Shown: positions 51,208-59,781, counted from the stretch's first letter. The stretch is DNA of 61,825 nt from an uncultured Atopobium sp. (GCA_916715765.1 CAKAPG010000008.1:1-61825), one strand, 5' to 3'. Notes: generated by a model not told the origin, from the sequence alone. Numbers and translations: made by a program.

Positions 51208-51283
51208 TGGAGCCCGCGACCGGATTTGAACCGGTGACCTCTTCGTTACCAACGAAGTGCTCTACCTACTGAGCTACACGGGC
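51208..51283 (-). tRNA. tRNA-Thr (anticodon GGT)
   Basis: 76-nt cloverleaf with acceptor GCCCGTG/CGCGGGC, anticodon stem CTTCG/CGAAG, loop TTGGTAA and encoded CCA. It lies between tRNA-Tyr and tRNA-Met, with one base to tRNA-Tyr. Confidence 0.97.
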
Positions 51284-51284
51284 G

Positions 51285-51368
51285 TGGTGGGGATACTTGG
51301 ACTCGAACCAAGGAACCCAGAGGGAGCGGATTTACAGTCCGCCGCAGTTGCCGCTGTGCCATATCCCC
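51285..51368 (-). tRNA. tRNA-Tyr (anticodon GTA)
   Basis: 84-nt class II tRNA with a long variable arm (CTCCCTCTGGGTTC), acceptor GGGGATA/TATCCCC, anticodon loop CTGTAAA and encoded CCA. It is the first gene of the tRNA-tuf unit. Confidence 0.97.
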
Positions 51369-51476
51369 GAATGCCGTTTTCAAGCACTCTAGAAGCAATT
51401 GTGTACGCTGTTTACCTTGCAGTTTAACGTACGCAGGAAGTCTAGTTGATCTTCCAATTACCTCTCAAGCGGGAAA

Positions 51477-51505
51477 ATATTACGATTGAATAAAAATCTT
51501 GTCAA
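51477..51505 (-). promoter_or_regulatory. Strong promoter of the tRNA-Tyr-Thr-Met-tuf unit
   Basis: On the minus strand, a perfect TTGACA (51500-51505), 17 bases, TAATAT (51477-51482). It lies about 110 bases upstream of tRNA-Tyr. The 51369-51727 gap has no gene. Confidence 0.85.
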
Positions 51506-51519
51506 CGTAATCCACCCAA

Positions 51520-51530
51520 CCGGGCGTATC
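51520..51530. promoter_or_regulatory. CCGGGCGTATC motif, copy upstream of tRNA-tuf
   Basis: The third copy of the 11-base motif, 14 bases upstream of the TTGACA box. Confidence 0.55.
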
Positions 51531-51550
51531 TTATCAAATATTTTCCACAA

Positions 51551-51624
51551 TTTCAAGCGGTTTTCTCGACACGATTCCATGCGGTTTTCTGGCCACAACT
51601 CCAAGCGGGTTTCTCGCCAAACGG
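51551..51624. repeat. Degenerate 24-25-bp tandem repeat containing the 14-bp motif
   Basis: Three units at 51551, 51575 and 51600 share CAAGCGG-TTTTCT. The last holds an intact CGGGTTTCTCGCCA (51606-51619); the first two hold worn versions. Confidence 0.75.
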
Positions 51625-51697
51625 ACACGGGCTTTTATGGTTGTCTATAGGAGCCATGCGCGATACGTTGCGAATGCCCTAAAATTTGCACGAAAAA

Positions 51698-51716
51698 AGC
51701 CAGGCAATGCCTGGCT
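51698..51716 (-). terminator. Terminator after tRNA-Thr (TGT)
   Basis: AGCCAGGC/GCCTGGCT stem, 3-base loop and six T on the minus strand, 12 bases past the tRNA 3' end. Confidence 0.85.
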
Positions 51717-51727
51717 GAAAATTCAAG

Positions 51728-51803
<76 letters not shown>

Positions 51804-51962
51804 ATCAAGTGCAGAGGCTATTCTATAGACTTTTCTGACTTTGGTCTAGTCTCAATTTTCGAGAAATTTTTCTCCACAAACTGGTCGACGCAGCATGTAG
51901 GAGCACTTCCCTTCTGTAGGCGCGAACTTAGTACAAATGCGCTGCCTGATTAAGTATAGTCA

Positions 51963-52082
51963 GCCTGAAAACCGCATCATGTCTGAGTAAAACAGCTCAG
52001 ACTTGGCGAGAAAAACCAGCAAATAGCTCAGACATGGTGTGCTTTTCCGGCAAATCGTTCAGACATGGCGAGAAAATCAGGC
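51963..52082. repeat. 25-bp-unit repeat array, downstream of the NYN gene
   Basis: An inverted head (51963-51987) and an 8-base loop precede direct units at 51996, 52027 and 52058, spaced exactly 31 bp. Core CTCAGAC(A/T)TG; tails CCAGC, TTTTCCGGC and AAATCAGGC. The same layout occurs at 45214. Confidence 0.88.
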
Positions 52083-52151
52083 TCCTTGGAGGGCCTCATA
52101 GCACTACGTTCGAATCCAAAAAGTTACGTCTGGTTATGTCTCAAAAAGTTT

Positions 52152-52269
52152 GCCTGAAAAGTGCAAAGAATCTGTATTTGAGCCACCGATTCTTTGATGA
52201 AATCAGGCAAATCCACCGATTCTTTGCTGTTATCAGGCAGAATTTACAGATTCTTTGCAGAAATCAGGC
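52152..52269. repeat. 118-bp element, copy C
   Basis: Same 118-bp length as copies A and B, with an inverted head and three GATTCTTT-N6-(A/T)ATCAGGC-like units. It follows the 25-bp-unit array. The 51804-52354 gap holds these two repeats and no recognisable gene. Confidence 0.9.
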
Positions 52270-52354
52270 GCGCTGATTGCGCCCAGGCACGTCGAAAGCA
52301 TTGGCGCGTCAGTCAAATTGGCATGTTGAGTGCGTAAGACGCTGACCTGGCCGT

Positions 52355-52933
52355 CTATCTACCCAGCAGCTTCCAGAGTTTCTCGCGCTGTTCTGGAGAA
52401 ATGCGGTCTTCAAGCGTCATGCGTGTACTGACCTGATCGCGACGCATCTCTTCGACAATGTTATCTGCCTGGGAAATCTCGTGGACCAGCGATGCGCTGG
52501 CAATACGCGTGACCTCGCCAGGGCCAAAGCCGGCTGTGGCACGAATGTCCCTGTCCGACGTGACCAGAAATACCTTGCGACCAGCCTCTCGCGCGTCCGT
52601 GACCAGGCGCTCGATGACGCTATCTGCAGACTCCCCCGTCTCGGAGAAAACCAGCTGCACGCCAGCATGGCTACGCTCCGGGCGCTCGTCGTTTACATTT
52701 CCCTTGCCGTCAAACACAATAACGGCCTCGTAGGTGCCCTGCGCAAACGTGGCAACGTCAGAAATGAGCGCCAAACGGGCGCGATAAAACGGATCGGTGT
52801 TGAGGTGATAGGCCCTCTCAGCAGCGGTTTCTTGTGCAGAAGAGCCACGCTCATCCAGCAACGCCTCATAGCGAGGAGTTGCCAACATGACGTTATAGCC
52901 ATCGACTACAAGCAGCGATTTTTTCTGAGCCAT
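52355..52933 (-). CDS. NYN-domain ribonuclease, YacP/Rae1-like
   Basis: Probable metal-dependent endoribonuclease (192 aa). In Bacillus, Rae1 (YacP) cuts mRNA inside the ribosomal A site. The PIN-like NYN fold shows its acidic residues: LLVVDGYNVM near the start, VIVFDGKG in the middle and LVTSDRDIRA towards the end. ATG 52933 follows AGGAAG. It directly follows rlmB and cysS, the same neighbourhood as in Bacillus (cysS-mrnC-rlmB-rae1), which supports the assignment. Confidence 0.88.
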   Translation of the reverse strand: MAQKKSLLVVDGYNVMLATPRYEALLDERGSSAQETAAERAYHLNTDPFYRARLALISDVATFAQGTYEAVIVFDGKGNVNDERPERSHAGVQLVFSETGESADSVIERLVTDAREAGRKVFLVTSDRDIRATAGFGPGEVTRIASASLVHEISQADNIVEEMRRDQVSTRMTLEDRISPEQREKLWKLLGR

Positions 52934-52951
52934 ACCTTACGCTTCCTGGGC

Positions 52952-54001
52952 TTACGCGTCCTGGGTCCTGCGGAGCCACTCGTAGCACATGACCGTCGTT
53001 GCCTGAGCAACGTTCAGGGATTCTACCTGGCCAAACTGAGGAAGTTTGCACGTAAAATCGCACTTCTCGAGCATAAGGCGAGAAATTCCTGAGCCCTCAG
53101 AGCCCATGACAAGCGCAAGGCGACCTCCCATAGGAGCCTCCCACACGGACTGAGTAGCGTGCTCGGTAGAGCCACATGTCCAAAAACCTGCGGCTTTAAG
53201 CTCTTCAAGAGCGCGCGGCAGATTAGAAACCTGAGCGATTGGCAGATGAAGCACAGCTCCTGCGGAAGTCTTGTATGCTCCAACGCCAACTCGGGCGGCG
53301 CGAGCGTTTGCAATGACGACGCCAGCTGCGCCAACTACCTCGGCACTTCTTACGATTGCACCAAAGTTTCCCTCGTCAGTGACGTGATCCAAGACCACAA
53401 CCAGAGCGTTTTCTGAACCAGCACGCTGGATGATTTCAGAGAGGTCAGCGTAAGCAAACGGCTGTGTACGGACAATAACGCCCTGGTGAGCACCGTGGCT
53501 TGAAAGCGAGTCAAGCACCGGCTTTGCAACACGCTCGACAGGAATGCCCTCCTGCTCAAGCTGGCGTGCAAGCGCCTCAATCTCCTGGTCCTTCTGTCCG
53601 CTTGCGGCTTGTACCAGCGCATTCTTCAAAGGAATGCCCACAGTCAGCGCCTCAGCTACTGCGCGACGACCCTCGATAAGATCGGTTGCAGGCTTCTTGT
53701 TGCCGGGACGTCCAGCACCAGCACCTCGCTGTCCGCCAGCGCTTCGCTGTCCGCGAGTGTCCTGAGCTGCGCGTGCACCTTGTGCGGAGCGGCCACCCTT
53801 TGAGCCCTGGCCATTCTTGGCGCCGAAATAACCGCCCCAGTCGGCAGTCTTCTTGGAGCCGCGACCCGCGCCTCCGCGACCTGCGCCGCCGCGACCCGTA
53901 GCTCCGCCGCGACCTGCAGCTCCACCGCGACCCGCGCCTCCGCGGCCTGCAGCGCCCTCGGAGCGCGTGTTTTTAGAGGTAGAACGCTGATTTCTTGCCA
54001 T
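52952..54001 (-). CDS. rlmB: 23S rRNA 2'-O-methyltransferase of the SpoU/TrmH family with RGG-rich tail
   Basis: Methylates the ribose of a 23S rRNA guanosine (position 2251 in E. coli numbering, if truly RlmB). The core, from about residue 106, has the SPOUT knot motifs NFGAIVRSAEVVGAAG, LALVMGSEGSGISRLM and SLNVAQATTVMCYEWLRR. The first 105 residues are low-complexity, with repeated GRGGA units (about residues 19-47) and more Arg/Gly/Gln segments. Such RGG tracts often bind RNA. ATG 54001 begins three bases after the cysS stop codon. The ribosome site is weak, which suggests coupling to cysS. Confidence 0.88.
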   Translation of the reverse strand: MARNQRSTSKNTRSEGAAGRGGAGRGGAAGRGGATGRGGAGRGGAGRGSKKTADWGGYFGAKNGQGSKGGRSAQGARAAQDTRGQRSAGGQRGAGAGRPGNKKPATDLIEGRRAVAEALTVGIPLKNALVQAASGQKDQEIEALARQLEQEGIPVERVAKPVLDSLSSHGAHQGVIVRTQPFAYADLSEIIQRAGSENALVVVLDHVTDEGNFGAIVRSAEVVGAAGVVIANARAARVGVGAYKTSAGAVLHLPIAQVSNLPRALEELKAAGFWTCGSTEHATQSVWEAPMGGRLALVMGSEGSGISRLMLEKCDFTCKLPQFGQVESLNVAQATTVMCYEWLRRTQDA

Positions 54002-54003
54002 AG

Positions 54004-55485
54004 TTAGTCTGCCTTACGCTTAAGTCGAGCGCCAGCGGCGGTATCTTCAATCAAAAGTCCAAGCTCAGCAATGCCGTCTCTAATTTGATCAGCAACTGCC
54101 CAGTTCTTCTGGGAGCGAGCCTCCTGACGAGCAGCAAGCAGAGCCTCTGCAGCCTCGTCAGCTGACGTGCCCTCATAGCCTGCCACCTGGGCAGCAAGTG
54201 CCACAAGCTCCTCTGGTAAATCAGAGGTAGACGCTGCCTGAGTCAAATCGATTCCCAAAGCTCCCGTGAGCTCGCACAACATATCTGCTGCGCGGAGAAC
54301 AGGACTTGCGCCAACGTTCTGGCCAACCTCTGCAAGATACGTATTTGCAGCAGTTACCAGCGCAAAGATGGCAGCAAGTGCTCCTGCGGTATTGAAATCA
54401 TCGTCCATCTGAGCGTCAAACTCGCTCTGAGCTGTATTAATAGCCTCAGCAAGCGTGCAATCAGCATCGGAAAGTTCGTGCTGAGCAGAAGACTGCTTGA
54501 AAGCCCAGCGGAGATTTGCAACGCAGGTCTTCATGCGCTCAAGCGTACCAACGGTGCCTTCAAGGCGCTCAAACGAGAAATCAAGTGGCGCACGATAGTG
54601 CGTCTGAAGCATCAAAAGTCTTACTGCATCTGCAGGATACTTGTCCAAAACTTCCTTGAGCGTGTAGAAGTTGCCCAAGGACTTGGACATCTTCTCACCG
54701 TCAACGCGAAGCATTCCGGTATGCATCCAATAATTGGCGAGAGGAGCGTGCCAGGCGCAAGACGCCTGCGCGGTCTCGTTCTCATGATGAGGGAATACCA
54801 GGTCAGAGCCACCACCGTGAATGTCAATTGGAGTGCCCAGGTAGCGATGAATCATGGCGCAGCACTCACTGTGCCAACCTGGACGACCTTCTCCCCAAGG
54901 GCTTGGCCAGCTAGGCTCACCAGGCTTAGCAGCCTTCCAGAGTGCAAAGTCAAATGGATCGCGTTTCTCGTCATTAACCTCAATGCGCTCACCTGCGCGA
55001 AGTTGGTCAAGATCGCGGCCAGAAAGCACGCCATAGTTGTGGTCAGAACGAACCGAGAAGTACACGTCGCCCGAGGGGACCGCATAAGCGTGACCCTGTT
55101 CAATCAAAGATTGAATCATCTGAAGCATGGCTTCAATCTCGTGCGTTGCGCGAGGACGAATATCTGGGTCCAGTATATTGAAACGATGCATCTGCTCGAT
55201 AAACGCCTGAGAAAACTCTTCAGAAACCTCTTGAGCAGTCCTTCCCTGCTCAATGGCACGCTGAATAATCTTGTCGTCAACGTCAGTCAAATTCTGAGCA
55301 AAGGTGACCTCATAACCTTTGTGCATCAGATAACGGCGAATAACGTCAAACGAGAGGAAGGTGCGGGCGTTTCCGATGTGAATCTGATCGTAAACCGTAG
55401 GACCGCACACGTACATGCGGATTTTGCCCTCATCGATTGGCTTGAACTCTTCTTTTTTATGCGTCTGAGTGTTATAGACAAGCAT
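54004..55485 (-). CDS. cysS: Cysteinyl-tRNA synthetase
   Basis: Class I synthetase that charges tRNA-Cys (493 aa). The zinc-binding and HIGH region is CGPTVYDQIHIGNARTF. Further zinc ligands lie in GWHSECCAM and FPHHENE. The KMSKSLGN loop and the C-terminal anticodon-binding domain follow. I start at ATG 55485 (MLVYNTQTHKK), with GAGGAG upstream; an in-frame ATG at 55554 lacks both. It heads the cysS-rlmB-NYN group. The divergent 242-bp gap to the ABC exporter is AT-rich; a TATACT hexamer (minus strand, near 55520) may be its -10 box. I see no T-box leader. Confidence 0.97.
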   Translation of the reverse strand: MLVYNTQTHKKEEFKPIDEGKIRMYVCGPTVYDQIHIGNARTFLSFDVIRRYLMHKGYEVTFAQNLTDVDDKIIQRAIEQGRTAQEVSEEFSQAFIEQMHRFNILDPDIRPRATHEIEAMLQMIQSLIEQGHAYAVPSGDVYFSVRSDHNYGVLSGRDLDQLRAGERIEVNDEKRDPFDFALWKAAKPGEPSWPSPWGEGRPGWHSECCAMIHRYLGTPIDIHGGGSDLVFPHHENETAQASCAWHAPLANYWMHTGMLRVDGEKMSKSLGNFYTLKEVLDKYPADAVRLLMLQTHYRAPLDFSFERLEGTVGTLERMKTCVANLRWAFKQSSAQHELSDADCTLAEAINTAQSEFDAQMDDDFNTAGALAAIFALVTAANTYLAEVGQNVGASPVLRAADMLCELTGALGIDLTQAASTSDLPEELVALAAQVAGYEGTSADEAAEALLAARQEARSQKNWAVADQIRDGIAELGLLIEDTAAGARLKRKAD

Positions 55486-55727
55486 GCATACTCCTCGCAA
55501 CCATTGTGTATTGGTGTAAGTATAAACGGTTTGTGGAAAACCTTTAAGTTCCATACCTTACTAATCAAAATTCAATTTTGTTACCATTTACGGATTAGTA
55601 CTGGATTGTTTTTTTTGTTTTACTAAACTTGACGAATAAAAATTTTAAGAATTTATATTTGAATCAAAACTGCAAAGAACTAGAAGACAAGAAATCTTAC
55701 TCTTAACAACTTCAGAAGGTGATTCGA

Positions 55728-57368
55728 ATGAGTAAGTTTTTTAACATTATCCGCTACTGTATATCTACCATTCTGGATAAGGGCAGTCTTGCGATATTTC
55801 TCTTTTTGTCATTCTTTGTCACAGCGCTTATGGTGATCCAGCCGCTTCTTGTTGGATTTGTAATTAATCTTTTTATTGCAGGAACAACTTGGAATGAAAT
55901 ACTTTTCTATTGCGCTGTAGTTGCCGCACTAGGAATCCTTATTGCCGGCTGCTCCTATCTTGCTAAAACACGCTATTGTCAGTTGCAGATTGATTCTGCG
56001 TTTACTATTGAGCGACAGCTAATTGACAAGATTCAACATGCAGATTCATCGTTTTTCTCGTCATATGATTCTGGACATTATCGCCAGACAGTAAATAACG
56101 ACGCTAATGACGTTTCGATTTTTATACTTACACAATGTGTGAGCTTTGCAACAACTGTGGTCTCCGTCATAGGCACGCTTGCGATTATTTTATATTTGAA
56201 CCCATTAACCGCTCTTGTAACAGCTGTTCTGCTATTGGTGAGTTTTATTATCTATAAGCAAATCCAAGCTTCAGCCTATAAAAGATACAAAGAATCTAAA
56301 GAACTGCGGTCCCAGTATGGATCGATTGAACTCTCGCAGTTCACTGATGTAGATTTCATTAGGCGTCATTCCCTCTTTGAGCGTTTCTTTAATCAGCACT
56401 ATGCCATCAATCAAAAGCTTCGTAGTGCCATTCATGAGCAGTACAAGCTTGAGTTTGGCGTACAAGAATTAAACAATGCTGTGATTGCTGTATTCCAAGC
56501 CATTGTCTTTATTACCTGTGCATATCAAATTTTCCTTGGAGCGCTGCAGCCTGGCTATATTGCAACTATTTCAAGCTATTTTGTATCGCTCTTAGGTTCT
56601 ATTACGCTTCTCATGGAATTTGGTATGGCTTATCAGAGCATTACGGTAAGCCTCAATCGAATTGAGCAGATTCTTGATGTACCTCAAGAGTCCGTTGGTA
56701 ATATCATTCCATCAGAGAACGTCAATCAAATTACCTGCACAAATGTGTCTTTCTCTTATCCACATACAAATAAAGTACTGATGAACAACTTGTCTTGTAG
56801 TTTTGTGAAGGGAAATATATACGCTATTACAGGTGGAAACGGAACAGGCAAATCTACATTTCTAAAACTCATTAACGGAGAGTGGTCTTCTCATCTATCA
56901 GGCAATATTGCCATTAATGAGGACTTGTTAGCTCAAATTAACCAGTATGCACTTCGAAAAAATACTCTTGGATTTACTGAACAAGAGCCAAGCATTGTTG
57001 ACGATACGGTAAGAAATAATCTAACCCTACTCTGCAAAAACCAACCAACAGATGAAGAGATAATCAGCTATATCAAGCTGTTCAATTTAGAAAAATTGCT
57101 ACTTGGTGACGATCAAAATCTTGATGTTCGTCTTAATGAACGAAGCTCTGCTATCTCTGGTGGAGAAAAGCAAAAGATTGCAATTATCCGCATGATGCTT
57201 ATGAATCCAAGTGTTATGTTGCTTGACGAGCCAACCTCTGCATTAGATCAAAAAAGTGTTGATGTCCTTCTTAATCTTCTCAAGAAGGTCAAACAAGACC
57301 ACATAATACTTCTCATATCTCATGACCCTAAAGTGGTGGAGGCAGCCGACCATATCGTAGAGCTATAA
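55728..57368 (+). CDS. ABC-type exporter half-transporter (membrane plus ATPase domain)
   Basis: A single chain of 546 aa joining an export-type membrane domain (about residues 1-300, with hydrophobic segments near 20-45, 55-75, 130-180 and 240-290) to an ATPase domain. The latter shows Walker A GGNGTGKST, signature ISGGEKQKIAI, Walker B VMLLDEPTSALD and the switch histidine in LISHDP. There is no peptidase domain. It should act as a dimer exporting a lipid, peptide or drug; the substrate is unknown. The start ATG 55728 follows AAGGTGA. It is more AT-rich than its neighbours, alone on the plus strand, and splits cysS from ispF, all signs of acquisition. Confidence 0.88.
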   Translation: MSKFFNIIRYCISTILDKGSLAIFLFLSFFVTALMVIQPLLVGFVINLFIAGTTWNEILFYCAVVAALGILIAGCSYLAKTRYCQLQIDSAFTIERQLIDKIQHADSSFFSSYDSGHYRQTVNNDANDVSIFILTQCVSFATTVVSVIGTLAIILYLNPLTALVTAVLLLVSFIIYKQIQASAYKRYKESKELRSQYGSIELSQFTDVDFIRRHSLFERFFNQHYAINQKLRSAIHEQYKLEFGVQELNNAVIAVFQAIVFITCAYQIFLGALQPGYIATISSYFVSLLGSITLLMEFGMAYQSITVSLNRIEQILDVPQESVGNIIPSENVNQITCTNVSFSYPHTNKVLMNNLSCSFVKGNIYAITGGNGTGKSTFLKLINGEWSSHLSGNIAINEDLLAQINQYALRKNTLGFTEQEPSIVDDTVRNNLTLLCKNQPTDEEIISYIKLFNLEKLLLGDDQNLDVRLNERSSAISGGEKQKIAIIRMMLMNPSVMLLDEPTSALDQKSVDVLLNLLKKVKQDHIILLISHDPKVVEAADHIVEL

Positions 57369-57378
57369 CTTATTGCGC

Positions 57379-57416
57379 GCTGCGTCCCGGCTTACACGCT
57401 GCGTCCCGGCTTACGC
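57379..57416. repeat. 19-bp tandem duplication at the ispF stop codon
   Basis: Two 19-base units (57379-57397 and 57398-57416) differ at one base (CGCTGCGTCCCGGCTTAC core). A third, more divergent copy, CGCTACGTTCCAGC, continues into the ispF coding end. It lies between the convergent ABC and ispF genes. Confidence 0.8.
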
Positions 57417-57902
57417 GCTACGTTCCAGCAGCACAACTGCCCAGGCAGCAATGCCTTCTTGAGTGCCCACAAAACCAAGGCCTTCGGTGGTAGTTGCTTT
57501 TACACCAACTTTATCTGGCGAAACACCCATGACCTCAGCCATGCGGTTTCTCATAGCATCGCGATGAGGGAGCAACTTAGGAGCTTGAGCTGCAACGGTG
57601 CAATCACAATCCAGAAGCTCAAAGCCCTTATCACGAACAAGCTGCATAACCTGGGACAGGAGCACCATAGAATCAGCACTCTCATAAGCAGGGTCTGTAT
57701 CGGGAAAAAGCTGACCAATGTCGCCGGCGCGCAGAGCTCCTAGCAGGGCGTCCATAAGTGCATGAGTCAAAACATCAGCATCGGAGTGGCCGAGAAGACC
57801 TTTGGTGTGCTCAATTTTGATGCCACCTAAGATAAGATCTCTGCCCTCTACCAGGCGATGAACATCGTATCCGTGCCCAATTTTAAGCTTCGGCATACTC
57901 AC
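57411..57902 (-). CDS. ispF: 2-C-methyl-D-erythritol 2,4-cyclodiphosphate synthase
   Basis: Fifth enzyme of the MEP pathway to isoprenoids; it cyclises CDP-methylerythritol 2-phosphate with release of CMP (163 aa). The metal ligands are in IGHGYDVHRL (Asp, His) and GHSDADVLTHA. The C-terminal KATTTEGLGFVGTQEGI is diagnostic. GTG 57902 overlaps the ispD stop (GTGA), giving coupling; ATG 57896 two codons later is an equal candidate. The last codons and stop lie in a 19-bp duplicated stretch. Confidence 0.95.
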   Translation of the reverse strand: MSMPKLKIGHGYDVHRLVEGRDLILGGIKIEHTKGLLGHSDADVLTHALMDALLGALRAGDIGQLFPDTDPAYESADSMVLLSQVMQLVRDKGFELLDCDCTVAAQAPKLLPHRDAMRNRMAEVMGVSPDKVGVKATTTEGLGFVGTQEGIAAWAVVLLERSA

Positions 57903-58702
57903 TCTACAGCCCCACTTCCAGTTGCGCCTTCTACCAGGCGACGGCTGAGCGTAGCCTCAACAATTGCAAGGTCAGATGGGTACGTGACCTTCACGTTTTC
58001 TCGTTGCGACTCAACGCACAGCACCGTGAGACCTAGTCGCTCAACTAACGACGAGTCATCAGTTCCCTGGTAGCCCTCTTGTCGAGCCACCTCATGAGCT
58101 TCAAGAAGTGTGCGTGTCTTGAACACTTGAGGGGTCTGAGCAGCCCAGAAAGTTGAACGGTCAGGTGTATCTACAATGGTTGAACCATCTACACGCTTGA
58201 GCGTATCAGTTGCGCGGTGAGCCAAAATTGCTCCTGCAATCTTAGGTGACTTGCGAACCGTGCTAATGACCTGCTCAATGGTCTCTACCTCAATGAGCGG
58301 GCGAACCGCGTCATGAACAGAAACAAAATCATATCCAGCAGGCACTACCTGGAGCGCGTTGTAAACCGATTCCTGTCTGGTAGCACCAGACGTTGCAAAG
58401 TGAACAGGCTTGTGGAGTACAAGCTTGCCCACAACACCCTCTTGAACTGCAGCGCGTTTCTCGTCAGAGCATGCAATCACAATGTGAGCCACGCTGGGCG
58501 CGTGATCAAACGCAAGGATTGACCAGCTCATCAGCGGAAGACCGCAGACAGAAATAAACTGCTTGCCGTCAGGATATCCAAAGCGCTCGCCAATGCCGCC
58601 GGCCACAATGACGGCAACGGTATCGGCTTTTGCTCCATGTGTAGAAAGGCGAGAAGGACGTGGCTTTGACACGACCTTTGCACAAGTGCTGCTTGCAGCC
58701 AT
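57899..58702 (-). CDS. ispD: 2-C-methyl-D-erythritol 4-phosphate cytidylyltransferase
   Basis: Third enzyme of the MEP pathway; it joins MEP to CTP (267 aa). After about 25 poorly conserved residues comes the nucleotide-binding segment VIVAGGIGERFG, then GKQF. SVHDAVRPLI and the late NVKVTYPSDLAIVEA are typical. ATG 58702 shares one base with the disA stop (TAATG), so it is coupled to disA. The middle enzyme of the pathway, IspE, is not in the window. Confidence 0.94.
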   Translation of the reverse strand: MAASSTCAKVVSKPRPSRLSTHGAKADTVAVIVAGGIGERFGYPDGKQFISVCGLPLMSWSILAFDHAPSVAHIVIACSDEKRAAVQEGVVGKLVLHKPVHFATSGATRQESVYNALQVVPAGYDFVSVHDAVRPLIEVETIEQVISTVRKSPKIAGAILAHRATDTLKRVDGSTIVDTPDRSTFWAAQTPQVFKTRTLLEAHEVARQEGYQGTDDSSLVERLGLTVLCVESQRENVKVTYPSDLAIVEATLSRRLVEGATGSGAVE

Positions 58703-59781
58703 TATTCCGACTTACCCCACATTCTGCGGAGACTGTTAGCAAGTGCACCGGGGTTCTCGACACCCAGAGATTTGAGGCTAGACGTATCGTTTTCTGCAAC
58801 GTGAAGCAGCTGCTGCAGATTATCGTAGGCGTCAACAATTCTGGCCGCAATCTCATCGTTGACCACGTGAACGCGGGAAAGTGTGCGCAGGCCCAGAGGC
58901 TCCATGGACGCATCTTCTCCGCGGCCATCGGAGTAACCTAGAATCTGGCCAACACTTTCTGGGGAGCGAAGCTCCGTGTTTGCCGTCTCGTGGAAGCGGC
59001 GGCGAATGGCGCGCGCCTCTTCAGCGGAAGAATCTACGGCGTAGTCGCGAATCATCAGGTTATAAGCCTCGTCGATGCCGCCCAAATATTCCTCACGCTG
59101 CATAGCGGTGGTTTTTCCCTCGCTACCTAGCTCCAAAAGACAAGCATCAAGCTGATCAGCAGCACTAAACAAAACCTCAAAGAGGTAGAAAATGCCTGCT
59201 ACATCACCAAGAGTGACGTAGTTATCAAGCTCAAGAGCAGTCAGGCGCAGAAGTGCGCGATCAAGCTGCTGGCGCGTATTTTGCATGGCAACCGAAAGCT
59301 GATTGACGGTCGACATAATGGCTGGTACCGACTTCAGCGGAATAACATGACCATCAACGTAGACTGTAATCAACGAACGGCGAGAAGACACGGCAATCAC
59401 AATTGCCTTGGTAAGCAAGCTCATACGAGCAGCAGTGCGATGACGAGTGCCTGTTTCTGCAGTTGGAAGTGTTGCATCAGGATTGAGGTGGAAGTTGGCG
59501 CGCAGAATTCTGGTCAGGTCTTTATCCACCACCACGGCGCCGTCCATCTTGCAGAGCTCAAACAATCGGTTTGCTGTGAAGGAAACATCAAGTTTGAAAC
59601 CATCTCCGCCTGCAGCCAGGACGTTTTCTATATCTCCCACACAAATGAGAGCGCCCAGGCGACCAGCAATAATCATGTCCAGGGCTACGCGGAGTGCCGT
59701 ACCAGGAGCAGTCATCTTTAGAGCTGTGGCAATGCGGTCCTCATTTTCTGTTGCATTTGGATCAAGTTGCGTTGGCTCCAT
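58702..59781 (-). CDS. disA: DNA integrity scanning diadenylate cyclase DisA
   Basis: Makes cyclic di-AMP from two ATP and pauses on branched DNA such as stalled forks (359 aa). The cyclase domain carries DGAVVVD (DGA motif near residue 79) and TGTRHRTA (RHR motif near 115). A helical linker and a C-terminal helix-hairpin-helix DNA-binding domain (VGQILGYSDGRG through LGLRTLSRV) complete it. ATG 59781 follows GGGGGAG. The clpC-disA-ispD-ispF-cysS-rlmB neighbourhood matches that of Bacillus, although radA is missing between clpC and disA. Confidence 0.96.
   Translation of the reverse strand: MEPTQLDPNATENEDRIATALKMTAPGTALRVALDMIIAGRLGALICVGDIENVLAAGGDGFKLDVSFTANRLFELCKMDGAVVVDKDLTRILRANFHLNPDATLPTAETGTRHRTAARMSLLTKAIVIAVSSRRSLITVYVDGHVIPLKSVPAIMSTVNQLSVAMQNTRQQLDRALLRLTALELDNYVTLGDVAGIFYLFEVLFSAADQLDACLLELGSEGKTTAMQREEYLGGIDEAYNLMIRDYAVDSSAEEARAIRRRFHETANTELRSPESVGQILGYSDGRGEDASMEPLGLRTLSRVHVVNDEIAARIVDAYDNLQQLLHVAENDTSSLKSLGVENPGALANSLRRMWGKSE

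Noticed and set aside
51963..52269. Integron attC or recombination site
   Set aside because: No RYYYAAC/GTTRRRY boxes, no integrase and no gene cassettes nearby.
55486..55727. T-box leader upstream of cysS
   Set aside because: No T-box sequence or terminator/antiterminator pair is visible in the 242-bp gap.
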